Shown here: positions 51,834-59,245 of the stretch, piece by piece
How the letters are laid out: each line of letters begins with the position of its first letter
Numbering within the stretch: the stretch's first letter is position 1
NCBI RefSeq assembly: GCF_005146945.1
Contig: NZ_SWMS01000002.1
Location: 558,001 to 622,000, forward strand
Source of the DNA: Prauserella endophytica
Lineage (GTDB): Bacteria; Actinomycetota; Actinomycetes; Mycobacteriales; Pseudonocardiaceae
Length of the DNA stretch: 64,000 nt
Reading direction: 5' to 3'
The notes under the pieces: model-generated
Database searches by the model: none
The model's input: only the letters and a program-made list of their open reading frames with translations
What the model was told of the DNA's origin: nothing
Translations under genes and position numbers: made by a program

Positions 51834-52289
51834 ATGACGAGCACCGCACCGGCGGCCACTGTGGACAGACGGGCCGCGTGGCCTGTCACGGGCCTGCTCG
51901 TGACCGGCCAGGGCGCCACGACCATCGCCACCACCGTGGTCCGCCGGACAGCCGGAACGGCCGCGCGCGAGGTGTCCGGTGTCCATGGCCTCGGCAGTGG
52001 TGCGACCAGGGCGCTCGCAGCGCTGCGGGACCGCGTTCCCGGCGCGAGCGCGAGCGCGGGACAGGGCGTGTCGGTGGGGGTCGGCGAGAAGCGGGCGGCG
52101 ATCGACACGCGCGTCGTGCTCGACCACGGCGTGCCGATTCCCGCGGTGGCGCGGGCCGGCCGCGCGAACCCCATCGCCGCCGTCGAGGACCTGACCGGAC
52201 TCGAGGCGGTCGAGGCCGGCATCGCTGTCGAGCACGTCCACATGCCGGGTGACAACGGAGAGCGCGCGGCCTTGAGCCGTGTGCGGTGA
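51834..52289 (+). CDS. Asp23/Gls24 family protein, first copy
   Basis: A 151-aa protein with the family core: TTIATTVVRRTAGTAAREVSG near residue 38, GVSVGVGEKRAAIDTRVVLD and VARAGRANPIAAVEDLTGLE. It has unusual changes from the family (VARAGRANPI where VxRxNI is common) and looks diverged. Start is the ATG at 51834 after CGAGGAG. Related to the copies at 52,316 and 53,587. Confidence 0.85.
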   Translation: MTSTAPAATVDRRAAWPVTGLLVTGQGATTIATTVVRRTAGTAAREVSGVHGLGSGATRALAALRDRVPGASASAGQGVSVGVGEKRAAIDTRVVLDHGVPIPAVARAGRANPIAAVEDLTGLEAVEAGIAVEHVHMPGDNGERAALSRVR

Positions 52290-52315
52290 CCAGAGCGATC
52301 GAGGAGAGTAGTTCC

Positions 52316-52783
52316 ATGGCACAGAACAACAGCAGCGGCGACACGGGCACCTCGCCCGCCACGCGGGCCGGTTCCACGACCACGCTGAACGAGGACGGCA
52401 CGGCCGGCAAGACCACCATCGCGTCCTCGGTGGTGCAGAAGGTCGCCGGTATCGCGGCCCGCGACGTGTCCGGTGTGTACGCGCTGGGCGGCGGCGTGTC
52501 CCGCGCTTTCGGAGCGATCCGCGAGCGCATTCCCGGCTCGGGCACCGCGACCACGTCGGGTGTTTCGGTGGAGGTGGGGGAGAAACAGGCCGCGGTCGAC
52601 CTCGACGTGGTCGTGGAGTACGGCGCGCGGATCGTCGACGTCGCGAGGGCCGTCCGCCGCAACGTGATCACCACCGTCGAGGAGATCACCGGCCTCGAGG
52701 TCATCGAGGTCAACATCGCGGTCAACGACATCCACGTGCCCGAGGACGACGAGGTCGAGGAGACCAGCACCCGGGTGGAGTGA
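52316..52783 (+). CDS. Asp23/Gls24 family envelope stress protein, second copy
   Basis: A 155-aa canonical Asp23 protein: TTIASSVVQKVAGIAARDVSG, GVSVEVGEKQAAVDLDVVVEYG, VRRNVITTVEEITGLEV and VNIAVNDIHVPEDD. It is the best-preserved copy. GAGGAG lies before the ATG at 52316; a GTG at 52286 overlapping the previous stop is an alternative. In Firmicutes Asp23 is held at the membrane by AmaP, whose homologue ends this cluster. Confidence 0.93.
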   Translation: MAQNNSSGDTGTSPATRAGSTTTLNEDGTAGKTTIASSVVQKVAGIAARDVSGVYALGGGVSRAFGAIRERIPGSGTATTSGVSVEVGEKQAAVDLDVVVEYGARIVDVARAVRRNVITTVEEITGLEVIEVNIAVNDIHVPEDDEVEETSTRVE

Positions 52784-52786
52784 ACC

Positions 52787-53107
52787 ATGAGCGCAACCGA
52801 ACGACTCGCGGACGCGATCGCCAGGGACCTCAGCGCCCATCCTTCGGTGGTGAGGCTCGACGGCGGCGTGCGCGGCACGCTCGCCACCCATCTGCCCGGT
52901 CGCAAGGTCGTGGGCGTTCGCGTGACCGGGGAGGGGGAGCCGGTGGACCTCGGCGTGGTGCTGCGCCTCGACGACAGCCTGCCCGGTGTGCTCGACGACC
53001 TGCGCGCGCGGGTGCGGGCGATCGCGGGGACCGTGCCGGTGAACGTGGAGGTCGCCGACATCGTCCACGTCCGCGAGGACACGCCGGAGCAGAGGCGGGC
53101 CAGGTGA
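52787..53107 (+). CDS. Short Asp23-like protein
   Basis: A 106-aa protein. The second half (VDLGVVLRLDDSLPGVLDDL, VNVEVADIVHV) follows the end of the Asp23 fold, while the first half (HPSVVRLDGGVRGTLATHLPG) differs from it. It begins 3 bp after the previous stop and overlaps the next gene by 4 bp, so it belongs to the operon. Function unknown; it may bind other Asp23 proteins. Confidence 0.8.
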   Translation: MSATERLADAIARDLSAHPSVVRLDGGVRGTLATHLPGRKVVGVRVTGEGEPVDLGVVLRLDDSLPGVLDDLRARVRAIAGTVPVNVEVADIVHVREDTPEQRRAR

Positions 53108-53385
53108 CCGCGGAACCGGGCTGCCGGGAGGTGCGACGGCGGGCAGAGTTCCGTGCGTTCGTCCGCCGGCACCATCCCGACGTCGGCGGCGATCCCGACG
53201 TCTTCGTCGCCGGTGTGGCCCGGTTCCGCCAGAGCGAGAGCGAGACCGGCGGCGAGAGCGAGAGCTCGCGGGACCCGGGCCGCGACCGGTCCGACGCGCC
53301 GGTGGTGTTCACCACCCGGCGCGGGGGAATCACCGGAGTGCTCGCCCGGTGGCGGCGTCGCCGGCGGCACCGCCGCGTCCGATGA
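53104..53385 (+). CDS. Small J-domain-like protein
   Basis: A 93-aa protein with REVRRRAEFRAFVRRHHPDV and GGDPDVFVAGVARFR: the HPD tripeptide and flanks of a DnaJ domain, but shorter than a full J domain. The Arg-rich C-terminus (GVLARWRRRRRHRRVR) is strongly basic. Its GTG start overlaps the preceding stop. It might recruit Hsp70 or bind nucleic acid. Not a typical member of Asp23 clusters, so worth testing. Confidence 0.65.
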   Translation: MTAEPGCREVRRRAEFRAFVRRHHPDVGGDPDVFVAGVARFRQSESETGGESESSRDPGRDRSDAPVVFTTRRGGITGVLARWRRRRRHRRVR

Positions 53386-53413
53386 ACCGAGACAACCGAG
53401 GAGATCAACAACG

Positions 53414-53590
53414 ATGAACGCAACCCAGACCGGTCTGCTCGGCGGTCTCGTGCTTGGCCTCGCGGCCTCGCAGAGCTTCGCCGCGTTTCTGGTCACGCTG
53501 GCCGTGGGTGTGATCGGCCTCGTCGTGGGCAGGGCACTCGACGGCGAGCTCGACCTGTCCGACCTGTTCGGCCGGGGCAGGGACCGGTGA
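53414..53590 (+). CDS. Small membrane protein, DUF2273-like
   Basis: A 58-aa protein with one or two hydrophobic segments (TGLLGGLVLGLAASQSFAAF and LVTLAVGVIGLVVGRALDGE) and an acidic/Arg C-terminus. Small DUF2273-type proteins regularly accompany Asp23/AmaP in Firmicutes. It is coupled to the next Asp23 gene by GTGA. It probably helps anchor or organise the complex at the membrane (inferred). Confidence 0.8.
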   Translation: MNATQTGLLGGLVLGLAASQSFAAFLVTLAVGVIGLVVGRALDGELDLSDLFGRGRDR

Positions 53591-53943
53591 CCGGCGCGGC
53601 CGTTGCGGAGGAGCGCGGCACGCTGGAGATCGCCCACGCCGTGGTGCGCAAGGTCGCCGAGCACGCCGCCGATCGCGTGGACGGGACCGAGCGCACCACG
53701 CGCCGGGTGTCCGGGCTCGGCTCGGGGCTGCGCGGCGCCAGCGTGAAGGTCTCCGGGCACGGCAACGACGTGGACCTGGCACTGGAGCTGGCCCTGCGCT
53801 ACCCCGCGGCCGTCGGCGAGGTGGTGGAGCGGGTGCGCGCGGCCGTGACGGACGAGGTCGAGCGCATCACCTCGTACCGGGTGCGCGCGCTCGACGTCAC
53901 GGTATCCGCGCTGCTGGCCGAGACACGCACGCGGGTGAGCTGA
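53587..53943 (+). CDS. Asp23/Gls24 family protein, third copy
   Basis: A 118-aa protein with EIAHAVVRKVAEHAADRVDG, VKVSGHGNDVDLALELALRYP and ERITSYRVRALDVTVSAL, a compact Asp23 fold without the acidic tail. The GTG start overlaps the stop of the small membrane protein by 4 bp. Together with copies at 51,834 and 52,316 and the short 52,787 protein it forms the soluble core of the cluster. Confidence 0.85.
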   Translation: MTGAAVAEERGTLEIAHAVVRKVAEHAADRVDGTERTTRRVSGLGSGLRGASVKVSGHGNDVDLALELALRYPAAVGEVVERVRAAVTDEVERITSYRVRALDVTVSALLAETRTRVS

Positions 53944-53955
53944 GGGGAAGACGCC

Positions 53956-54492
53956 GTGCGTGTACTAGTCCGTCTACTGTCGACACTGCTCGGGCTGGCC
54001 GTCGCGGGGGCGGGCGCCCTGCTGGCGCTGGAGGTCGCCTGGCACTGGTGGCGCCCGGCCGACGTGCCGCTCGTGGCGCCGTGGCCGGCCTGGCGCGACG
54101 CGCTCGCGAACACCGGCTGGGACTCCTTCTCGGTTCGTGTCGCCGCGGTCGCCGTGGCGGTGAGCGGGCTCGTCCTGCTGCTGGCCTCGGCCGTCGCGCG
54201 GCGAAGGGACGTCCGCCTCACCGATCCGGCCACCGACGTCAGCGTCACCACCTCTCCACGTTCGCTGGCCCGCGTGGTCGGCACCCACGTGCGGGCGCAG
54301 GACAACGTCACGTCCGCGTCCGTGACGGCGAGCGCGCGCAAGGTGCGAGTGCGGGCGTCCAGCACGTTCGAGAGCGAGGAGCAGTTGCGGCCGCGCCTGA
54401 CCGAGAGCGTCACGGGGCTGATCGCCGACCTGCCGCTGGTGCGGCGCCCGAAGATCTCCGTCGTCGTCGACTCTCCCCGGGACCGCCGATGA
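53956..54492 (+). CDS. DUF6286-type membrane protein
   Basis: A 178-aa protein with two membrane helices (LLSTLLGLAVAGAGALLALE near the N-terminus and VAAVAVAVSGLVLLLASAVA) and a C-terminal soluble domain of Asp23-like topology (TSPRSLARVVGTHVR, SASARKVRVRASS-like stretch). Such proteins occur next to AmaP in actinobacteria. Starts with GTG. Its last codon overlaps the AmaP start by 4 bp. Confidence 0.82.
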   Translation: MRVLVRLLSTLLGLAVAGAGALLALEVAWHWWRPADVPLVAPWPAWRDALANTGWDSFSVRVAAVAVAVSGLVLLLASAVARRRDVRLTDPATDVSVTTSPRSLARVVGTHVRAQDNVTSASVTASARKVRVRASSTFESEEQLRPRLTESVTGLIADLPLVRRPKISVVVDSPRDRR

Positions 54493-55091
54493 GCAGACCC
54501 GCCTCCGCCAAGGCTCTCGCCCGCTCCCAGGGCACCGAACGTTCGCTGACCTTCGTCACGGGGCTGCTCGCCCTGCTCGCCGGATCGGCCGTGCTCGTGC
54601 TGGGTGCCGGCTGGTTCGGCACCTACCGCGCCCGGCGCCCGGTGCTCGACCCCGCTGTGACCGAGTGGCTCGCCGCGCGGGAGCCTGTGGTGCTGCGCGT
54701 GGTCGCGATCGTGGCCGGGCTGGCGCTGCTGGTGTTCGGACTGTGGTGGTGCTTCCGGTCGCTGCGGCCTGAGGCGAAGCCCGATCTGCGGCTCGACCGC
54801 ACCGAGGGTCGCGCGCTGACCGTCACCGCGGGCGCGCTGTCCGCCGCCGTGCAGGCCGACACCGAGGCGGTCGACGGCGTCACCAAGGCCAAGGTCCGCT
54901 CCGTGGGGGATCCCGGCGAACCCGCGCTGCGGCTGCAGGTCTGGCTGCGCGAGGGCACGGACCTGCGGCGGGTTTGGCGGGACCTCGACGCCGAGGTGCT
55001 CGCGAGGGCGCGGACGGCGCTCGGCGTGGAGACGCTGCCCGTCGCCGTGCGCATCGAGCTGGGCGCGAGCCCGCGCCGGCGCGTGCGGTGA
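54489..55091 (+). CDS. amaP: Alkaline shock response membrane anchor protein AmaP
   Basis: A 200-aa protein: two membrane helices (FVTGLLALLAGSAVLVLGAG and VVAIVAGLALLVFGLWWCF) followed by a cytosolic domain of the Asp23-like fold (ALTVTAGALSAAVQADTEAV and LRLQVWLREGTDLRRVW). This is the AmaP layout: it anchors Asp23 at the membrane. It ends the operon. The ATG overlaps the DUF6286 stop by 4 bp. Confidence 0.85.
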   Translation: MSRPASAKALARSQGTERSLTFVTGLLALLAGSAVLVLGAGWFGTYRARRPVLDPAVTEWLAAREPVVLRVVAIVAGLALLVFGLWWCFRSLRPEAKPDLRLDRTEGRALTVTAGALSAAVQADTEAVDGVTKAKVRSVGDPGEPALRLQVWLREGTDLRRVWRDLDAEVLARARTALGVETLPVAVRIELGASPRRRVR

Positions 55092-55141
55092 GCCCGCGGT
55101 CTTGAAGTTGCGCGGGCCGACCTGGCACCATGCCCGACAGT

Positions 55142-55155
55142 GAGAACGTGTTCTA
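55142..55155. promoter_or_regulatory. KstR-like operator
   Basis: GAGAACGTGTTCTA, near the KstR consensus TnnAACnnGTTnnA (one mismatch at the first position), 24 bp upstream of the DDN-like gene. KstR represses sterol catabolism genes in actinobacteria. Confidence 0.45.
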
Positions 55156-55178
55156 GCTTCGGGAGGGTCCGAGCCGCG

Positions 55179-55661
55179 ATGCCGCTGCCAGCCGCGAGAC
55201 CCCGCGCGCTCGACTCGCCGTTGCTGCCGAAGGTGTTCCGCTGGATGTCCCGATGCCATGTCTGGGCCTATCGCCGCAGCGGAGGACGCGTCGGCTACCA
55301 CTGGCGCGTCGGCGCGGCGCTGCGCAAACCCGCGCCGACCCTGCTGCTCGACCACCGCGGCCGCCGCTCCGGCAGAGTGTTCACCACGCCGCTGATCTTC
55401 CTGCGGGACGGCGCCGACGTCGTCGTGGTGGCCTCCCAGGGCGGCAGGCCGGAACACCCGCAGTGGTACCGCAACCTGCTGTCCTCGCCGGACACGACGG
55501 TGCAGATCAAAGGTGAGCTCGTCCCGGTCCGCGCCCGCACGGCGGACGCGGCCGAGCGCGATGCGCTGTGGCCCCTTCTGCTGGACCTCTACGCCGACTT
55601 CGGGACCTACCAGAGCTGGACGTCGCGCGAGATCCCGGTCATGATCCTCGAGCCCCGTTGA
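55179..55661 (+). CDS. Deazaflavin (F420)-dependent nitroreductase family protein (DDN-like)
   Basis: A 160-aa split-barrel protein of the DDN/F420H2-dependent reductase family: LLLDHRGRRSGRVFTTPLIF at about 54-73, VASQGGRPEHPQWYRNLLSS and the closing ELVPVRARTADAAERD. It uses F420H2 for reductions of quinones or unsaturated substrates. The ATG follows TCGGGAGGGTCC. A KstR-like site upstream hints at sterol or lipid control. Confidence 0.88.
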   Translation: MPLPAARPRALDSPLLPKVFRWMSRCHVWAYRRSGGRVGYHWRVGAALRKPAPTLLLDHRGRRSGRVFTTPLIFLRDGADVVVVASQGGRPEHPQWYRNLLSSPDTTVQIKGELVPVRARTADAAERDALWPLLLDLYADFGTYQSWTSREIPVMILEPR

Positions 55662-55683
55662 CCGGACAGTGAGGAGCGAACGC

Positions 55684-56190
55684 GTGGGAGCCAACCAGCG
55701 TGCCCAGATCGTGATGACCGCCGAGGAGATCGACGACTTCCTGCGCCGCAGCCGCACCGCGACGCTCGCGACCGTCGGCGCGAACGGCGTGCCCCACCTG
55801 GTCGCGATGTGGTACGGCTACCGCGACGGCGCGATCTACTTCGAGACGAAGGCCAAGTCGCAGAAGGCGGTGAACCTGCGGCGCGACCCCACCGCCGTCG
55901 TCCTCGTCGAGGCCGGTGAGACCTACGACCAGCTCCGCGGCGTCTCCATCGAGGCCAAGGCCACGATCATCGACGACACCGGCTCCGACGAGTACTGGCA
56001 GACGGCGATCGACGTCTACGAGCGCTACACCGGCCCGTACGACGAGTCCGTGCGGCCCGTCGTGGAGGCGATGATGAACAAGCGGGTCATCATCCGGCTC
56101 GACCCGGTCCGCACCCGTTCGTGGGACCACCGCAAACTGGGCCTGCCCGCGATGCCGCTGGCGGGCAGCACGGCGCAGGAGCCGTCCTGA
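55684..56190 (+). CDS. F420-dependent pyridoxamine-oxidase-like (PPOX class) protein
   Basis: A 168-aa split-barrel protein: DDFLRRSRTATLATVGANGV, VAMWYGYRDGAIYFETKAKS, KAVNLRRDPTAVVLVEAGE and IIRLDPVRTRSWDHRKL. PPOX-class F420 enzymes reduce or oxidise small flavin-like and lipid substrates. The GTG at 55684 is chosen because GAGGAGC lies before it. It follows the DDN-like gene by 22 bp. Confidence 0.87.
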   Translation: MGANQRAQIVMTAEEIDDFLRRSRTATLATVGANGVPHLVAMWYGYRDGAIYFETKAKSQKAVNLRRDPTAVVLVEAGETYDQLRGVSIEAKATIIDDTGSDEYWQTAIDVYERYTGPYDESVRPVVEAMMNKRVIIRLDPVRTRSWDHRKLGLPAMPLAGSTAQEPS

Positions 56191-56337
56191 GTCGCGTCCG
56201 GCGAAGGCACGTGAACGGGAGTCGCTGGGCATTCACGGCGATTCAGGCATCGCGAGCGGCACCACCTGACGCGGCCCTCCGGGGAACCGACGGATCGGGC
56301 CGGGCGGCGACGCGACGGGTGAGCGAGGGCGGCCGGG

Positions 56338-57207
56338 TCAGCCCTTCTTCGTGTAGTCGTAGAAGCCGCGGCCGGACTTCTTGCCGTACAGCCCGGCGTC
56401 GACCATGCGCAGCAGCAGCGGGGGCGGGGCGTACAGCGGTTCCTTGAACTCGGCGTACATCGACTCGGCGACGGCCTTGGTGGTGTCGAGGCCGATCAGG
56501 TCGGTCAGGCGCAGCGGTCCCATGGGGTGGGCGCAGCCGTGCATCATGCCGTTGTCGATGTCCTCGGCGTCGGCGAAGCCGGACTCGAGCATGCGGATCG
56601 CCGAGAGCAGGTAGGGGATCAGCAGGGCGTTAACGACGAACCCGGCGCGGTCCTGCGCGCGCACCACCGTCTTGCCGAGCACGCCGGTGGCGAAGGCCGA
56701 CGCGCGCTCCGCCGTCTGCTCCGAGGTGAGCAGCGACGGGATCAGCTCGACCAGCGGGAGCACGGGCACGGGGTTGAAGAAGTGGATGCCGACCACCTGC
56801 TCGGGCCTCGCGGTGGCCATCGCGAGCTTCATGATCGGGATCGAGGAGGTGTTGGAGGCGAGCACGGCGTCGGGCCGCGACACGATCTTGTCGAGCCTGC
56901 CGAACACGTCGGCCTTCACGTCCTCGCGCTCGGCGACGGCCTCGACCACGAGGTCGCGGTCGGCGAACTCGTCGAGATCGGTGGTGTAGGAGAGGCGGTC
57001 CGCCGCGGCTGACGAGTCCTCGGCGGTGAGCTTGCCGTTGCGAACCGCGCGGTCGAGCGAGCCGCCGATGCGGGCGCGGGCCGCGTCCAGCGCCGCGGCG
57101 TCGACCTCGGTGACCTTCACGTCCAGACCCGCGCGGGCGCACACCTCGGCGATGCCAGAGCCCATGAGCCCGCCGCCGACCACGCCTACCTTCTTGATGT
57201 CGTCCAC
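56338..57207 (-). CDS. fadB2: 3-hydroxybutyryl-CoA dehydrogenase
   Basis: A 289-aa enzyme with the NAD motif KKVGVVGGGLMGSGIAEVCAR, catalytic His in GIHFFNPVPVLPLVE, and the C-terminal NGMMHGCAHPMGPL and GRGFYDYTKKG. It oxidises 3-hydroxyacyl-CoA with NAD(P). The start is a GTG. Downstream enzymes of the catabolic operons in this window could feed it, but it stands alone. Confidence 0.95.
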   Translation of the reverse strand: MDDIKKVGVVGGGLMGSGIAEVCARAGLDVKVTEVDAAALDAARARIGGSLDRAVRNGKLTAEDSSAAADRLSYTTDLDEFADRDLVVEAVAEREDVKADVFGRLDKIVSRPDAVLASNTSSIPIMKLAMATARPEQVVGIHFFNPVPVLPLVELIPSLLTSEQTAERASAFATGVLGKTVVRAQDRAGFVVNALLIPYLLSAIRMLESGFADAEDIDNGMMHGCAHPMGPLRLTDLIGLDTTKAVAESMYAEFKEPLYAPPPLLLRMVDAGLYGKKSGRGFYDYTKKG

Positions 57208-57255
57208 GCCGCCGACATTAGTAGGATTTCCGACTTTTCTGGTGCGAGGAACATC

Positions 57256-57924
57256 TCATCCGGCGGGGACGGACCGTGCGATACGGAAGCCCACGTCGTC
57301 GATCCGGAAGCCCGGGTGGCCGCGCCTGCGGACCGAGGCCCGGCAACTCCAGTGCTCGTCGCACCACCCGCCGCCCCGCAGCACGCGGTAGCCGGGATGA
57401 TCGGGCGCGGCGAAGGCGTCCCAGCACCACTCCCACACGTTGCCCAGCATGTCGTGCAGGCCCCAGTCGTTGGGGCGTTTGCCACCGACCTCGTGGCTGC
57501 GCTCGCCCGAGTTGCCGCGGTACCAGGCGATCTCGTCGAGCGGCCCGTACCGCGCGCCCGAGGTGCCCGCGCGGCAGGCGTGCTCCCACTCGGCCTCGGT
57601 CGGTAGGCGGTACCCGTCGGCGGCCCGGTCCCACACCGGGTCGCCGCCCCCGTGGTAGGCGGGCGCGAGCCCCTCCCGCACGGACAGGGCGTCGCAGAAC
57701 CGGATAGCGTCGAGCCACGACACGCCCTCGACCGGCAACCTCTCGCCCCGGGCGGTGCTCGGCCGCGTCCCCGTGACGGCTTCGTACCCGCCCTGGGTCA
57801 CCGGGGTGGCGGACAGCAGATACCCGCCGACGTCGACGGCCCAGCTGCTCGCGCTCCGGCGGTCGGACAGGGACACCCGCCCCGGCGGGACAGCGATCAT
57901 CGCGTGTCCCGCGGAGAGGTCCAT
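57256..57924 (-). CDS. SUMF1/formylglycine-generating-enzyme-like protein
   Basis: A 222-aa member of the sulfatase-modifying-factor fold: SATPVTQGGYEAVTG, RLPTEAEWEHACRAG, DMLGNVWEWCWD and RVLRGGGWCDEHWSCRAS. The cysteines in the last motif are C-x5-C and do not match the C-x4-C spacing of true formylglycine-generating enzymes, so it is more likely a diverged SUMF1-type protein of unknown substrate. The 5-bp gap to the divergent nucleotidyltransferase frame means shared control. Confidence 0.8.
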   Translation of the reverse strand: MDLSAGHAMIAVPPGRVSLSDRRSASSWAVDVGGYLLSATPVTQGGYEAVTGTRPSTARGERLPVEGVSWLDAIRFCDALSVREGLAPAYHGGGDPVWDRAADGYRLPTEAEWEHACRAGTSGARYGPLDEIAWYRGNSGERSHEVGGKRPNDWGLHDMLGNVWEWCWDAFAAPDHPGYRVLRGGGWCDEHWSCRASVRRRGHPGFRIDDVGFRIARSVPAG

Positions 57925-57968
57925 GGTGGATGATCTTAACTGTGGGACCGGACGAGAACCGAAGCAGA

Positions 57969-58718
57969 ATGGACGACGAGGCGTTCCAGGGCCACGTCGT
58001 CGAACGACTGGCCGCGCTGCCCGGCGTGCACGCGGTGACCCTCGGCGGCTCGCGGGCCGAGGGGACGCACAGCCCGGAAAGCGACTGGGATTTCGCCGTG
58101 TACTACCGCGGCGGCTTCGACCCGGCCGACCTGCGCGCGATCGGCTGGGAGGGGGAGGTGACCGAACTCGGCGCGTGGGGTGGCGGTGTCTTCAACGGCG
58201 GCGCCTGGCTGACGATCGACGGCCGCCACACCGACGTCCACTACCGCGACCTGGAGGTCGTCGAGCACGAGCTGGCCGAAGCGGAGCAGGGGCGGTTCCA
58301 CTGGGAGCCGCTGATGTTCCACCTCGCCGGGATACCCAGCTACCTGGTGGCCGCCGAGCTCGCGCTGGCCCGGGTGCTGCACGGTGTCCTGCCCAGGCCC
58401 GCCTACCCCGAGGCGCTGAAGAGGACCGCCCCGGCGATGTGGCGGGGCCGGGCCGCGCTGACCCTCGGGTACGCGCGCGGCGGCTTCGCCCCGCGCGGCC
58501 AGGTCACCGAGGTCGCCGGCGCGCTGGCCACCGCCGCCGCGGAGACGGCACACGCCGTCCTCGCCGCGCGCGGCGAGTGGGTCACCAACGAGAAGCGGCT
58601 CATCTCGCGCGCGGGCCTGCGCGACATCGACGCCATCGTTGGCGCGCTGCGCGCCGAACCGGAGGCACTCGCGGAGGCGATCACAGCGGCCGGGAAGCTG
58701 TTCGACGCGGCCACGTGA
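57969..58718 (+). CDS. Nucleotidyltransferase-fold protein
   Basis: A 249-aa protein with LGGSRAEGTHSPESDWDF (GSxxxG...DxD, the metal site of minimal nucleotidyltransferases) and a helical C-terminal domain. The ATG at 57969 is chosen; upstream GTG/ATT-type starts back to 57930 are possible and no clear ribosome-binding site exists. It resembles DUF4037 or aminoglycoside-adenylyl-like proteins. Substrate unknown. Confidence 0.78.
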   Translation: MDDEAFQGHVVERLAALPGVHAVTLGGSRAEGTHSPESDWDFAVYYRGGFDPADLRAIGWEGEVTELGAWGGGVFNGGAWLTIDGRHTDVHYRDLEVVEHELAEAEQGRFHWEPLMFHLAGIPSYLVAAELALARVLHGVLPRPAYPEALKRTAPAMWRGRAALTLGYARGGFAPRGQVTEVAGALATAAAETAHAVLAARGEWVTNEKRLISRAGLRDIDAIVGALRAEPEALAEAITAAGKLFDAAT

Positions 58719-58772
58719 TGTCGGTGGTGGCTGCTACGTTCGCGACCTGAAACGAGACCCGAAGGAGCCCGC

Positions 58773-58988
58773 ATGCCGGAATCCGAGACCGTCGCGCCGA
58801 CCGAGTTCCCCCGGCGGATGGGCAAGGTCGCTCCGCGCGAGCTGGCCCTGAACGGCTACACGCGCTACGAGCAGCTGACCCGCGTCACGGCCAGTGAACT
58901 GCTCAGGATCCACGGTGTGGGTCCCAAGGCGATCCGGATCCTGGAGGAGGAGCTGGCCGCCAGGGGGCTCGCGTTCGCCGAGTCCTGA
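58773..58988 (+). CDS. Small helix-hairpin-helix DNA-binding protein
   Basis: A 71-aa protein with a C-terminal HhH unit (LLRIHGVGPKAIRILEEEL), preceded by LALNGYTRYEQLTRVTASE, as in RNA polymerase alpha C-terminal-like proteins. GAAGGAG precedes the ATG. Likely binds DNA non-specifically; partner unknown. Confidence 0.82.
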   Translation: MPESETVAPTEFPRRMGKVAPRELALNGYTRYEQLTRVTASELLRIHGVGPKAIRILEEELAARGLAFAES

Positions 58989-59245
58989 GGCGCTCAGCCC
59001 AGGCTCGCGATGATCGCCGGGCCACCGCTTCGGTGCCGGGCCGTGCCGTGGCGCCCGAGCGCACCGACCCCACGACGGCCTTGGCGGCGTGCCGGGGTGG
59101 CCCGCGGCGGATCCGGCGTGGCTCCGCCGCGGGCACGTCCTTCGCCGTGCCGCCTAGCCGGGCTGGCGTTCGCGGAGGCCACCGCTGGGTCCCCATGCGC
59201 TCGAACGTCCTGTCCGTGGTCTCCTACGGCGAGGTCGGAGCTGAA

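Noticed and set aside
59073-59170. GC-rich inverted sequences between the HhH gene and the transporter
   Set aside because: Pairing is weak and scattered; no clear hairpin with a stem of more than about 8 bp.
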